Position numbers and translations under genes: made by a program | Notes under the pieces: generated by a model | The model's input: only the letters and a program-made list of their open reading frames with translations | What the model was told of the DNA's origin: nothing | The model's database searches: none | Shown: one piece after another, positions 7,888-16,209 of the stretch | Position numbering within the stretch: the stretch's first letter is position 1 | Layout: the number at the start of each line of letters is the position of its first letter | Source of the DNA: Mangrovibacterium lignilyticum | GTDB taxonomy: Bacteria > Bacteroidota > Bacteroidia > Bacteroidales > Prolixibacteraceae | NCBI RefSeq assembly: GCF_010882175.1 | Contig: NZ_WKLH01000001.1 | Span: forward strand, 434,001-498,000 | Reading direction: 5' to 3' | Length of the DNA stretch: 64,000 nt

Positions 7888-9846
7888 TCATTTTCTATTT
7901 TTAACCGCTTTATAAATTATTAAATCATCTTCTATTTTTAAAAATGTCAAGATTAGTAGTTTTAAGTATGTAAAATAGGCATACTCGTGCTTTTGTATTT
8001 CATCCGGTTTTGCTTGAGTTCCGTGTAAATAACTATTCCTTAAATCCAAGCCATTTGTAAATTCACTTTTGTTCAGGAAATAATTAAAATAGTCTTGTTC
8101 TGGTTTGGAAAACAAAGTGCTATCAAAGATTATAATTTTCTCAACCTCCATCTGTTGGGCTTCTTGTCGCAATTCAAACGAATAACGATAGAAAGAAGCA
8201 ACTTCATTGAGATATAAATCTTTAAGTATTATTACTCTTGCTGGATTTGTGATTTGAATAAAATCGTTACTGTCAATATTTATTAACCTTTTGTCAATTA
8301 AATAATTCAATTGAGGTTTTTGATGTTCCTCATAACTGCTATATTTCACTTCCTCGTTTGCAAGTAAATCGAAAAAAGTATGATAATGCTTTTCTTTAAA
8401 GGGTTCAACAAAAGCAAGTAAGGTTTGGTCAGAGAAGAATAGATTTATACAACCCACCATTTCTTTATTTTCTTCGTTGAAATATAAATACTTACTTTTG
8501 TTTAAGCTAGGAATGTCTTTTATGGCGGTTGGATTAGATGAAATTTGTAAAAGTTCAAAATCTATATTTCCGTCTTCAACAAAAAGTTTGAATTGTTTTA
8601 ATACTGACTCAAACTCAGGAGCTAGTAATCTTACTTTTTCGAAGTATGATATAGCTGTGGGTATTGAGAAACTTGCATTGTTTGCAAACCCGAACTTTTC
8701 TTGGAATGATGAAGTGAAAACTTGATGCAAAACATTTTCCAATAAGATACCTAAGTCGCTAAGTACTTTATTGTAGGCAACTATTTGAAGATGTGAGGTC
8801 ATCTCCATTAGATTAAATTCTGTTCCTCCTCTGAACTCATTTTGGGAATGGACGCCCATAATTCTTTCAAATACGCCCATTTTATTTTTCTTGCTTACAA
8901 GATTGATTCTATGTTGAAGGTCTATGTATTCGAATAAAAACTTAAAATTTTGAAATAGCGAATATGGGTCACAGTTTTGCTTAATGAAATCTAAGCTATA
9001 AGTATAGTTTATTATAAAATTTTCATCAATAACACCGTCTTTGACTTTGCTTGTTTTTTCAGAAAAACTAACTGAAACACCATATTTCATTCCATTGTTT
9101 TCAGCGAAGAATTTCTCAGTTTCGCTTTTGTGTAAACGCTTCGCTTTTAAACGTGTTTTATCAGACACCTTAAAATCATTCCTGTTTCTTACGTTTTGGA
9201 TAAGTCCAATGTAATTATAGTTTACATCATTGGAATCTAAATATTTTGAAAGAATCGTTTCCTTGTCATCAACGGATAAACTTTTAGGAATAAATTTCTG
9301 TTTTTTTTGAAAATCATCTTTGACTTCATAAACCGAAAGTAATATTTCAGCAGATTGAGAATAAGTCAATAAGAAAAGTCTAATTTCTTTATCGTAATGG
9401 TCAACTATGTTTTTGTGAGTTAAAATCTCATATATTATGTGTGGCTCATTTGAAAGAATGCTACTAAAAATAGGCTTAGAAATTCGTTTGAATACACTTT
9501 GATTATTGACCAATTCCCAAAACGAATGAACGTAATCTTGCAATGTGTTCTCATATAAACTTACAACGTTACTGTCGTTAATCGTAGCCAAAAATTGTCC
9601 AATAACTTTTCCAAATTCTGTTGCTTTTTGTTTGAAATTGGTAATGTCATCGTTAGTCCAACTTTTCAAATACAATTCGTTGTCAATGTATTTTTTTATA
9701 TTGTATAGTTCAAAAATATCGTTAATATCTGAGTAATTTGATTTTATGTCAGACCGTAAAATGTGTTCTCCTTTTTGGAGTTGGTGTCCGCCTGCCATAT
9801 CTTCTTTTGAGTAAAACACTACTTTATTTAAGTCAGATTTTTTCAT
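7888..9846 (-). CDS. large AT-rich protein of unknown function, HEPN-like C-terminal motif
   Basis: 652 residues, unrecognised. There is no signal peptide or membrane segment, so it is probably cytoplasmic. The sequence is Asn-, Lys-, Phe- and Ile-rich and the DNA is visibly more AT-rich than its neighbours, a sign of transfer. Near the C-terminus, at about residues 598-612, NGLDLRNSYLHGTQ contains Arg603-x4-His608, the spacing of the HEPN ribonuclease motif (RX4-6H), followed by a helical tail (YAYFTYLKLLILTFLKIEDDL). HEPN proteins are often toxins or phage-defence RNases, so a defence role is possible but unproven. It is flanked by inverted repeats at 7749-7878 and 9874-9982. Confidence 0.65.
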   Translation of the reverse strand: MKKSDLNKVVFYSKEDMAGGHQLQKGEHILRSDIKSNYSDINDIFELYNIKKYIDNELYLKSWTNDDITNFKQKATEFGKVIGQFLATINDSNVVSLYENTLQDYVHSFWELVNNQSVFKRISKPIFSSILSNEPHIIYEILTHKNIVDHYDKEIRLFLLTYSQSAEILLSVYEVKDDFQKKQKFIPKSLSVDDKETILSKYLDSNDVNYNYIGLIQNVRNRNDFKVSDKTRLKAKRLHKSETEKFFAENNGMKYGVSVSFSEKTSKVKDGVIDENFIINYTYSLDFIKQNCDPYSLFQNFKFLFEYIDLQHRINLVSKKNKMGVFERIMGVHSQNEFRGGTEFNLMEMTSHLQIVAYNKVLSDLGILLENVLHQVFTSSFQEKFGFANNASFSIPTAISYFEKVRLLAPEFESVLKQFKLFVEDGNIDFELLQISSNPTAIKDIPSLNKSKYLYFNEENKEMVGCINLFFSDQTLLAFVEPFKEKHYHTFFDLLANEEVKYSSYEEHQKPQLNYLIDKRLINIDSNDFIQITNPARVIILKDLYLNEVASFYRYSFELRQEAQQMEVEKIIIFDSTLFSKPEQDYFNYFLNKSEFTNGLDLRNSYLHGTQAKPDEIQKHEYAYFTYLKLLILTFLKIEDDLIIYKAVKNRK

Positions 9847-9873
9847 TTGTGCTGTGTCTGTTTTTTAGGGTGA

Positions 9874-9982
9874 CTGCTAACGGTGTTGGAAACGCTATTG
9901 TGTTTATTTCTCTTATCGTTTGAGTTTAAGGTGCTCTTCCTACACCTAATCGGCGGGGTAAAAGCACCTACCTGATGTTATG
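9874..9982 (-). repeat. attC-like element upstream of the 652-residue gene
   Basis: Begins 27 bp before the gene's ATG. On the plus strand it starts gctaacggtg (9876-9885) and ends cctgatgttatg (9971-9982); inside, aggtgct (9929-9935) pairs with agcacct (9963-9969). Together with 7749-7878 it brackets the AT-rich gene. The outer arms match poorly, so support is moderate. Confidence 0.35.
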
Positions 9983-10354
9983 ATTGCAAATACCCCCCAA
10001 CCAACTTTTTGACTTTAGCATAAGACTCCACACCGATAGCCACCAGCTACCGCGTTCATCTTTACTTGCAAATACATCAATTGGAAAGGATGGAGATCAT
10101 CCGGAAGGGGTTTGAGGCTGATTCATTCGGGTTTATTTATTGTGGTTTAACCAAAAGTAAACTATTTTGTTAAGCGAACAGTTCTTTTTACCGAATATTT
10201 ACCTTGTTTAGTAAAGTTTTTAGCTTTCTGAAGGCTTGAGCACTAGCCGGTAGCTCAATTGGGGCTGCCGGGCCAGCACGTAGACTATAATTCGCCTCTC
10301 TTGTTTATTACCACACGGTTTAATGAACATTACCGAACATTCTCCCTACCAATG
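9983..10354. other. intergenic interval without a recognisable feature
   Basis: About 370 bp between the attC-like element and the 21-bp repeat block. No open frame with coding character, tRNA or strong hairpin was seen on either strand. Confidence 0.5.
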
Positions 10355-10606
10355 CACATTCATGCGACGTTAATGTACACTACTGCGGCGTGGCTACACA
10401 TTACTGCAGCGTGGCTGCACATTACTGCAGCGTGGCTGCACATTACTGCAGCGTGGCTGCACATTACTGCGGCGTGGCTGCACATTTACGCGACGTGGCT
10501 ACACATTTATGCGACGTGGCTACACATTTATGCGACGTGGCTGCACATTTACGCGACGTGGCTGCACATTTACGCGACGTGGCTACACATTTACGCGACG
10601 TGGCTA
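10355..10606. repeat. tandem array of twelve 21-bp units
   Basis: Twelve head-to-tail 21-bp units with no spacers. Units 1-2 are divergent (the first reads cacattcatgcgacgttaat). Units 3-6 are type A (core cacattactgcagcgtggct) and units 7-12 are type B (core cacatttacgcgacgtggct, with tac/tat variation). Units alternate g or a at the last base. Type A units contain gctgca and tgcagc half-sites that can pair. The unit length is a multiple of three, so all three forward frames stay open, giving heptapeptide repeats such as TAAWLHI and YATWLHI, but no start, promoter or conserved frame supports translation. Confidence 0.9.
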
Positions 10607-10725
10607 TGAAAGCCGAGAGTGTCCAAAAAAGTGTGTAAATGAGTTAGCCCCTTTCGAGCCGGAGGTAGACCAGGCAGGACATTTCAACCAGATTCCGCTG
10701 TTGGAATCCAATCGTTTCGGAGCGG

Positions 10726-11478
10726 CTATAAACAACGAAAACAATGGGCATAGTGTATCAGCTGGGGGTTACTGGTTAGTTGCGACCGACCGCGACAAGT
10801 GGTCAGGGTATTGTAAACGGTACTTTCGGTCAGCTTAAGTTCGTTGGCAATTTCCTTCATCTGTTTGCCACGAGCCAGCAGTTCGATCATGCTCATGCGT
10901 TGGGGCGAGAAATACAGGATGCTACTGTCCCCCTGTTTAAAGAGCACCGGTTTGCGCACTCCAATGCGGCAAAAACTGCGCATGGGGGCTGTTGGTTTAC
11001 AATCGGCATCAATCAGGTGCAGGTAAAAGCGAACCAGGTTATCGCCGAGGGTTTCGCTAGCCGGCAAAAATGCCGTGTGGCACATGATCCGGATATACTG
11101 TCCGCTGTTGTTGCGCAAACAACCGTCGAGGGTGAGGCGGTACTGCGACCGATTGCAATCCGGATTAGCATCGAAAAAAGCCATCACCCGGACAATCGTT
11201 CCCTTCACAAAACGGCAATCCAGCTGACTTAAATGCTGAAAAAAGAAATCGAGCTTCGGATGTTCTAAAAATGCCGTGTTGAAAAAGCCATTCAGCAGGC
11301 GGGGTAGCTTGGCATCGTAATACACAAAGGTTTCTGTTGCCCAGTCGAGTAAGCCAAATTCAACGTGCTCGTTACTCATGGTATCGGAAACAAATGCGCG
11401 AAGTTCGTCTAAGCTTTGTTTGTTGTCGCTGCCGGTTGCTAAAAAGCCGGAAGTCAACAGTTTTTTGCCCAAGTCCAT
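10726..11478 (-). CDS. LuxR-type transcriptional regulator with PAS-like sensor region
   Basis: 250-residue regulator. The C-terminal HTH is of LuxR type: FSPQRMSMIELLARGKQMKEIANELKL followed by TESTVYNTL, with the usual spacing. The N-terminal ~170 residues (FGLLDWATETFVYYDAKLP, later VRVMAFFDANPDCNRSQYRLTLDG) look like a PAS-like sensor, as in the regulator at 94-873. The ATG at 11478 is chosen; the preceding codon is TTG. It is divergent from the 234-residue gene at 11841, so it may control that gene or itself through the shared 362-bp interval. Confidence 0.75.
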   Translation of the reverse strand: MDLGKKLLTSGFLATGSDNKQSLDELRAFVSDTMSNEHVEFGLLDWATETFVYYDAKLPRLLNGFFNTAFLEHPKLDFFFQHLSQLDCRFVKGTIVRVMAFFDANPDCNRSQYRLTLDGCLRNNSGQYIRIMCHTAFLPASETLGDNLVRFYLHLIDADCKPTAPMRSFCRIGVRKPVLFKQGDSSILYFSPQRMSMIELLARGKQMKEIANELKLTESTVYNTLTTCRGRSQLTSNPQLIHYAHCFRCL

Positions 11479-11641
11479 CAACGGTTAAACAAATCGGTTC
11501 AATTGTTCCGGGCGATCGCCGTTTGGCGTGCTCGTTAAATAAACAGAGGGGTCGCGTTGTTTCCGGTCGGCAACCAAGCTGTTAACCCGTATGAACAAAG
11601 GCTTAAGAGCTATCGCTCAGCAGTGGGTTGTACACCCGTAT

Positions 11642-11700
11642 TTAACCGGTTTCGGATAAGCCGGAACAACGTACCACGGGCACGAAGACCAACCGGTTAA
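11642..11700. promoter_or_regulatory. AACCGGTT inverted repeat in a divergent intergenic region
   Basis: In the 362-bp interval between the divergent genes at 11478 and 11841, ttaaccggtt (11642-11651) and aaccggttaa (11691-11700) are exact reverse complements 39 bp apart, each containing the palindrome aaccggtt. They could be operator half-sites for the adjacent LuxR-type protein or arms of a hairpin. Nothing else was recognised in the interval. Confidence 0.3.
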
Positions 11701-11840
11701 CATGTCGGGACTAATTGATTATAAAAAAACAATAGTGAATAATGACTATTACTACTTGTAAATTAACACTTTAAATTTACTCATACAAATTAAATCGTGT
11801 AAAACAGCAGCACGTAGTAATCATTTTAAACATTCATGTT

Positions 11841-12545
11841 ATGACAACAGCACGCATTCCAAGACTAATTTTGCCGTTTAATGCTTATCTGAACAACACC
11901 GAAGGCTACCTGAAAGCCGGTACTCCGACAACCAATGCCGACCGCTTGGGTATCTTACCCGAAGAGTTGGCCACCTGGAGTGGTTTCCTCGCAGTATGGA
12001 CGCCAAACTTCCTGCTCTATTCGGACAAAAAGAACAGCCGCACAACGACCGTCATTGAACAACTGAAGCTTGTTATCGACAACACGGCGAATTATGATCA
12101 TCAGCGCAACTTGCTCGACCGGATTGCCTCGTCGCCCAATGTTACGTTAACCGATTTAACCACCTTTAATATTAAGGGTAGTTTGCTGGCGAAAACAACC
12201 CATAGCCGGCCAACAACGCCGCTGCCGAATTTGGTGTTAGCCTCGCTGAAACAAATGGGCGGTGGTAAACTGTCTGTTCAATGCCGAAGTTCGGAAGGCG
12301 GTGGCATCTCCATTGAGAAAGACGCCAACGCAGTCGAATACCTGTACAAAACAGGCACCACCGCTCCCCTGTCCATCAGCGACGAAGGCTTGAAAACCGG
12401 CTTGTCGACCCGTGCACGCTTCACCCTTGCTTTGGGAGCAGAAAAAAGCGCTCAGTATGCGTACCTGTATTTCCGGTGGGTCAACACCAAATACCCGGAT
12501 CTGGCCGGCCCCTGGAGCGCCCTGCGAACCATGCTGCTGATATAA
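11841..12545 (+). CDS. hypothetical protein
   Basis: 234 residues, family not recognised. It has no signal peptide or membrane segment. The N-terminal ~125 residues (LPFNAYLNNTEGYL, LPEELATWSGF, IEQLKLVIDNTANYD) look helical, and the C-terminal ~100 (KLSVQCRSSEG, then AYLYFRWVNTKYPDLAGPWS) look like a beta-sandwich of FN3-like appearance. ATG at 11841. It lies between a divergent LuxR-type gene and the hairpin-rich tandem repeats, which start 28 bp after its stop codon. Confidence 0.6.
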   Translation: MTTARIPRLILPFNAYLNNTEGYLKAGTPTTNADRLGILPEELATWSGFLAVWTPNFLLYSDKKNSRTTTVIEQLKLVIDNTANYDHQRNLLDRIASSPNVTLTDLTTFNIKGSLLAKTTHSRPTTPLPNLVLASLKQMGGGKLSVQCRSSEGGGISIEKDANAVEYLYKTGTTAPLSISDEGLKTGLSTRARFTLALGAEKSAQYAYLYFRWVNTKYPDLAGPWSALRTMLLI

Positions 12546-12572
12546 GCGCCCATGCGCAAACAGCAGCACAAA

Positions 12573-14130
12573 GAGGCCTGCCTGTCAGCAGACAGGGACG
12601 ATAATGTCGTGCCCATTATCAGGCTGAGTTGATAAAAGCAGCTTCACCCCGGGCTACTGCTTTCGCCCCGTTGGGCCCCAACAAAAAAGCCCAACGGGCT
12701 GACAGCAACAGCATGGGGCAACGCCCTATGTTTACGAAACAACCCCCTCTCTCTTTTTTCAGGATATCGTCCTCAGGCCGGACGGGCCTATACTTTTCCA
12801 TTCGATGAAAAGTATACCAAAATCTTGTCAAAACGAACCCTCCCCCGGGCGTTTTGACGGCCAACGCACACGCTCCGATCAGCAATTGAGATAACCGGCT
12901 TAATTCAATTGTCTCACAGGCATGCCGGCTCTTCCCCTCTCTACCAGTAGAGAGGCCTGCCTGGCAGCGGACAGGGACGATAATGTCGTCGCCATTATCA
13001 GGGTGAGTTGATGAAAACAGCTTCACCCCGGGCTACTGATTTCGCCCCGTTGGGCCCCAACAAAAAAGCCCAACGGGCTGACAGCAACAGCATGGGGCAA
13101 CGCCCTGTGTTTACGAAACAAAATCCTTCTCTCTTTTAGTATATCGTCCTCTGGCCGGACGGGCCTATACTTTTCCATTCGATGAAAAGTATACCAAAAT
13201 CTTGTCAAAACGAACCCTCCCCCGGGCGTTTTGACGGCCAACACACACGCTCCGATCAGCAACTGCGATAACCGGCCTCATTTAAGTTGCCTCTCTGGCA
13301 TGCCGGCTCATCCCCTCTCTACTGATAGAGAGGCCTGCCTGTCAGCAGACAGGGACGATAATGTCGTGGCCATTATCAGGGTGAGTTGACGAAAGCAGCT
13401 TCGCACCGGGCTATTGCTTACGGCCTTCGGGCCTCAACAAAAAGCCCAACGGGCTGACAGCAACAGCATGGGGCATCGCCCTATGTTTACGAAACAAAAT
13501 CCTTCTCTCTTTTAGTATATCGTCCTCAGGCCGGACGGGCCTATACTTTTCCATTCGATGAAAAGTATACCAAAATCTTGTCAAAACGAACCCTCGCCAG
13601 GGCGTTTTGACGGCCAACGCACACGCTCCGATCAGCAATTGAGATAACCGGCTTAATTCAATTGCCACACAGGCATGCCGGCTCTTCCCCTCTCTACTGG
13701 TAGAGAGGCCTGCCTGGCAGCAGACAGGGACGATAATGTCGTGGCCATTATCAGGGTGAGTTGATGAAAGCAGCTTCACCCCGGGCTACTGATTTCGCCC
13801 CGTTGGGCCCCAACAAAAAAGCCCAACGGGCTGACAGCAACAGCATGGGGCAACGCCCTATGTTTACGAAACAACCCCCTCTCTCTTTTTTCAGGATATC
13901 GTCCTCAGGCCGGACGGGCCTATACTTTTCCATTCGATGAAAAGTATACCAAAATCTTGTCAAAACGAACCCTCCCCCGGGCGTTTTGACGGCCAACGCA
14001 CACGCTCCGATCAGCAACTGCGATGACCGGCCGCATTTAAGTTGCCTCTCAGGCATGCTGGCTCTTCCCCTCTCTACTGGTAGAGAGGGACGATAATGTC
14101 AAAGACGTTATCAGGGTGAGTTGATGAAAA
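12573..14130. repeat. four tandem 375-379-bp hairpin-rich repeats plus a partial fifth
   Basis: Units begin at 12573, 12952, 13330 and 13705 (gaggcctgcctg), with a truncated fifth from 14085 in which cctgcctgNcagcagaca is deleted. In unit 1, four hairpins are visible: cctgtc/gacagg (12581-12596), cccgttgggc/gcccaacggg (12667-12698), tatacttttc/gaaaagtata (12789-12816) and gtcaaaacg/cgttttgac (12827-12858). Stems are largely kept in the other copies while linkers vary. Small indels shift reading frames between copies, so open frames here look incidental. No gene was found from 12546 to 14302. Confidence 0.9.
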
Positions 14131-14216
14131 CATGATTAGACATACTGCTCCTGCCGGTTTCTCCGGTGGTGATGCAGATTAAACTCCTTCGGAGTTATAA
14201 TTTGAACACTGTTGTT

Positions 14217-14257
14217 AAAAAAGAAGGATCCGATCTTTCCAAAAGATCGGATCCTTC
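14217..14257 (-). terminator. intrinsic terminator of the pectin operon
   Basis: A near-perfect hairpin (gaaggatccgatcttt paired with aaagatcggatccttc, 14223-14257, four-base loop region) is followed on the minus strand by a run of six T. It lies 46 bp after the GH28 stop codon and closes the minus-strand pectin gene cluster. Confidence 0.9.
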
Positions 14258-14302
14258 ACTGCTAACCTGGGGTTTGCCAATAAACTCCCCCTTCTTAAAA
14301 AC

Positions 14303-15976
14303 CTAATTTTTCAGGTGAACTTCGTCTTTCAGATCACCTAAGATTTCAACATCAGCGTCAGTCAGTTCACGACCGGCCATATTCAGTTTCACATTTTCGG
14401 TTGTTGTTCCTCCAATACGGAAAAGCAAATCGGCACCACTGCTTTTGAAGCCTTCAAAGGTCATCTGCTTGCTGTTCGACAAACGCGCGCCAATTCCCTT
14501 TTTCACGTCCAGCTCAACATTTTTAAATTCGACATTGGTCGCGTAATTGATCGAAATGCCCTGATCGGACTTGATCAGCATATTTTCGAATTTCAGGTTC
14601 TCAACGGGCATCTCCGGAATTCCCTGTATCATCAAGGCAGATTTAGCGCCGTCGCAATAAATATTTTTGAAGTACATGTTGCGGAAAGCGGGTGTTTTCT
14701 CGGTTACCGGTTCTGCATCAATCAGCAAATCACCGGTCAGCGGATCTTCAGTTGCCGATTTACCGGCGTAAAACAGGTTGAAACGAATGGCTTCCGTTGG
14801 AATGTGACTCATGCGAATGTCTTCCATCCAGATATTTTCGACCACCCCACCGCGGCCACGGTTACTTTTAAAACGCAACCCACAGTCGGTTCCGATGAAG
14901 GTCAGGTTTTTGGCGTAGAGGTTACGCACACCGCCCGACATTTCGCTACCCAACACAAAACCACCATGGCCATGGTAAACCACGCAGTCTCTGATCACAA
15001 ACAATTCGGTTGGTTTGCCGCGTTCGCGACCTTGCTCGTCTTTACCCGATTTAATGCAAATGGCATCGTCACCCACATCGAAACTACAGTTCTCGATGAG
15101 TCCAATGCGGCATGATTCCAGGTCAAGGCCGTCGCCGTTTTGAGAGAACCAAGGGTTCCGGATGCTCAGGTTACGTAAAGTCACATGCTCGCACATGAGC
15201 GGGTTGACGTTCCAGGCCGGTGAGTTTTGGAAAGTCACTCCTTCGAGCAACAGCTTCTTACAATTCACCAGGCTCACCATCACCGGACGCAGGTAGCGTT
15301 TGTAAGGCTCCATATTTTCGATGGTCCACTCTTTGGGTAGTTTATCTTTCTGCTCATTGCCGATCATCGACGCTTCGGAAGGATACCACTTGCGGTCGTC
15401 GACTACAATACCACCGGAGTTCACAAAGCCTTTCCACTGACTGGCTGTCAGCTTTTCTTTTTTCACCTGGCGCCACTTGCTACCATCACCGTCAAAAATA
15501 CCTTGTCCGGTAATGGCGATATTTTCCAGGTCGCGACCCATAATCGGCGATTCGCAACGGATTTCATTCAATCCTTCAAAGAAGGAATCAATCAGTTTAT
15601 ATTGATCCAAATCGGCGGTAAACTGAATGTAAGCGCCGTTTGCCGTATGCAGGTTGACGTTGCTCTGCATGTAAATCGGTCCGGTCACCCATAAGCCTGC
15701 CGGAATCAGCACAACACCACCGCCCGCTTCAGAACATTTCTGAATGGCCGTATTAATGGCTTCGGTACATAAACTGTGGTCGTTTGGCACAGCACCGAAA
15801 TCCAAAACAGAGAAGGTATCAGCCGGGAAAACCGGAACCTGAACTTCAGGCATATCAAAAGGCAAATGCAAGTCGGCAATGGGAGTCGCCACCTGCTTGA
15901 CAGTCGCTTGAGGCTGACAGGCAACCAGCGCCGCAAGTAATAAGCTACCGGTAAAATAAAGAAATTGCTTTTTCAT
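14303..15976 (-). CDS. GH28 polygalacturonase, lipoprotein
   Basis: 557-residue glycoside hydrolase family 28 protein that would hydrolyse alpha-1,4 galacturonic acid links in homogalacturonan (or related pectin). A signal peptide with lipobox ends at Cys20, so it is membrane anchored. The right-handed beta-helix carries the family motifs NGDGLD (~280-285), GDDAICIKSG (~302-311, catalytic aspartates), HGHGG (~335-339) and RFKSNRGRGG (~368-377). Endo or exo action cannot be told. Last gene of the operon, 233 bp after CE8; a 79-bp duplicated repeat fills that gap. Confidence 0.93.
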   Translation of the reverse strand: MKKQFLYFTGSLLLAALVACQPQATVKQVATPIADLHLPFDMPEVQVPVFPADTFSVLDFGAVPNDHSLCTEAINTAIQKCSEAGGGVVLIPAGLWVTGPIYMQSNVNLHTANGAYIQFTADLDQYKLIDSFFEGLNEIRCESPIMGRDLENIAITGQGIFDGDGSKWRQVKKEKLTASQWKGFVNSGGIVVDDRKWYPSEASMIGNEQKDKLPKEWTIENMEPYKRYLRPVMVSLVNCKKLLLEGVTFQNSPAWNVNPLMCEHVTLRNLSIRNPWFSQNGDGLDLESCRIGLIENCSFDVGDDAICIKSGKDEQGRERGKPTELFVIRDCVVYHGHGGFVLGSEMSGGVRNLYAKNLTFIGTDCGLRFKSNRGRGGVVENIWMEDIRMSHIPTEAIRFNLFYAGKSATEDPLTGDLLIDAEPVTEKTPAFRNMYFKNIYCDGAKSALMIQGIPEMPVENLKFENMLIKSDQGISINYATNVEFKNVELDVKKGIGARLSNSKQMTFEGFKSSGADLLFRIGGTTTENVKLNMAGRELTDADVEILGDLKDEVHLKN

Positions 15977-16040
15977 GTTAATAGCGTGTATTGAGTATTA
16001 ATTATCGTATTTGAGTCGTTTATTAATGATGGTCATTTCG

Positions 16041-16191
16041 TTGTCATTCAGTTGTCATTAATTGCTTATTCCAACAAATGACTATCATTGACTATCATTG
16101 ACGATTAATGACTAAAAGATTGTCATTCAATGGTCATTCTTTGCTTCTTCCAACAAATGACTACTATTGACCATCAATGACTATTAATGAC
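16041..16191. repeat. two direct copies (79-bp period) rich in AATGAC/GTCATT words
   Basis: Copy 1 (16041-16112) and copy 2 (16120-16191) both run ttgtcattca, then ttgctt, ttccaacaaatgact, then attgac and attaatgac. GTCATT words on the left face AATGAC words on the right, so each copy can fold. It lies between the CE8 and GH28 genes, so it could alter transcript stability or be a regulator site. Confidence 0.6.
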
Positions 16192-16209
16192 CTTCAATGA
16201 CCATAGCCA

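Noticed and set aside
7749-9982. Complete integron
   Set aside because: No tyrosine recombinase or attI was seen in the window; only attC-like repeats are present.
10355-10606. CRISPR array
   Set aside because: Units are contiguous with no unique spacers, and no cas gene is present.
10259-10838. Open frames in three phases across the 21-bp repeat block
   Set aside because: They arise because the unit is 21 bp without stops. They lack a good start, promoter and any conserved frame.
12619-14056. Minus-strand open frames with repeated RFWYTFHR and KYRPVRPEDD text
   Set aside because: Indels between the repeat units break the frame, and the conserved parts are hairpin stems. They look incidental to the repeats.
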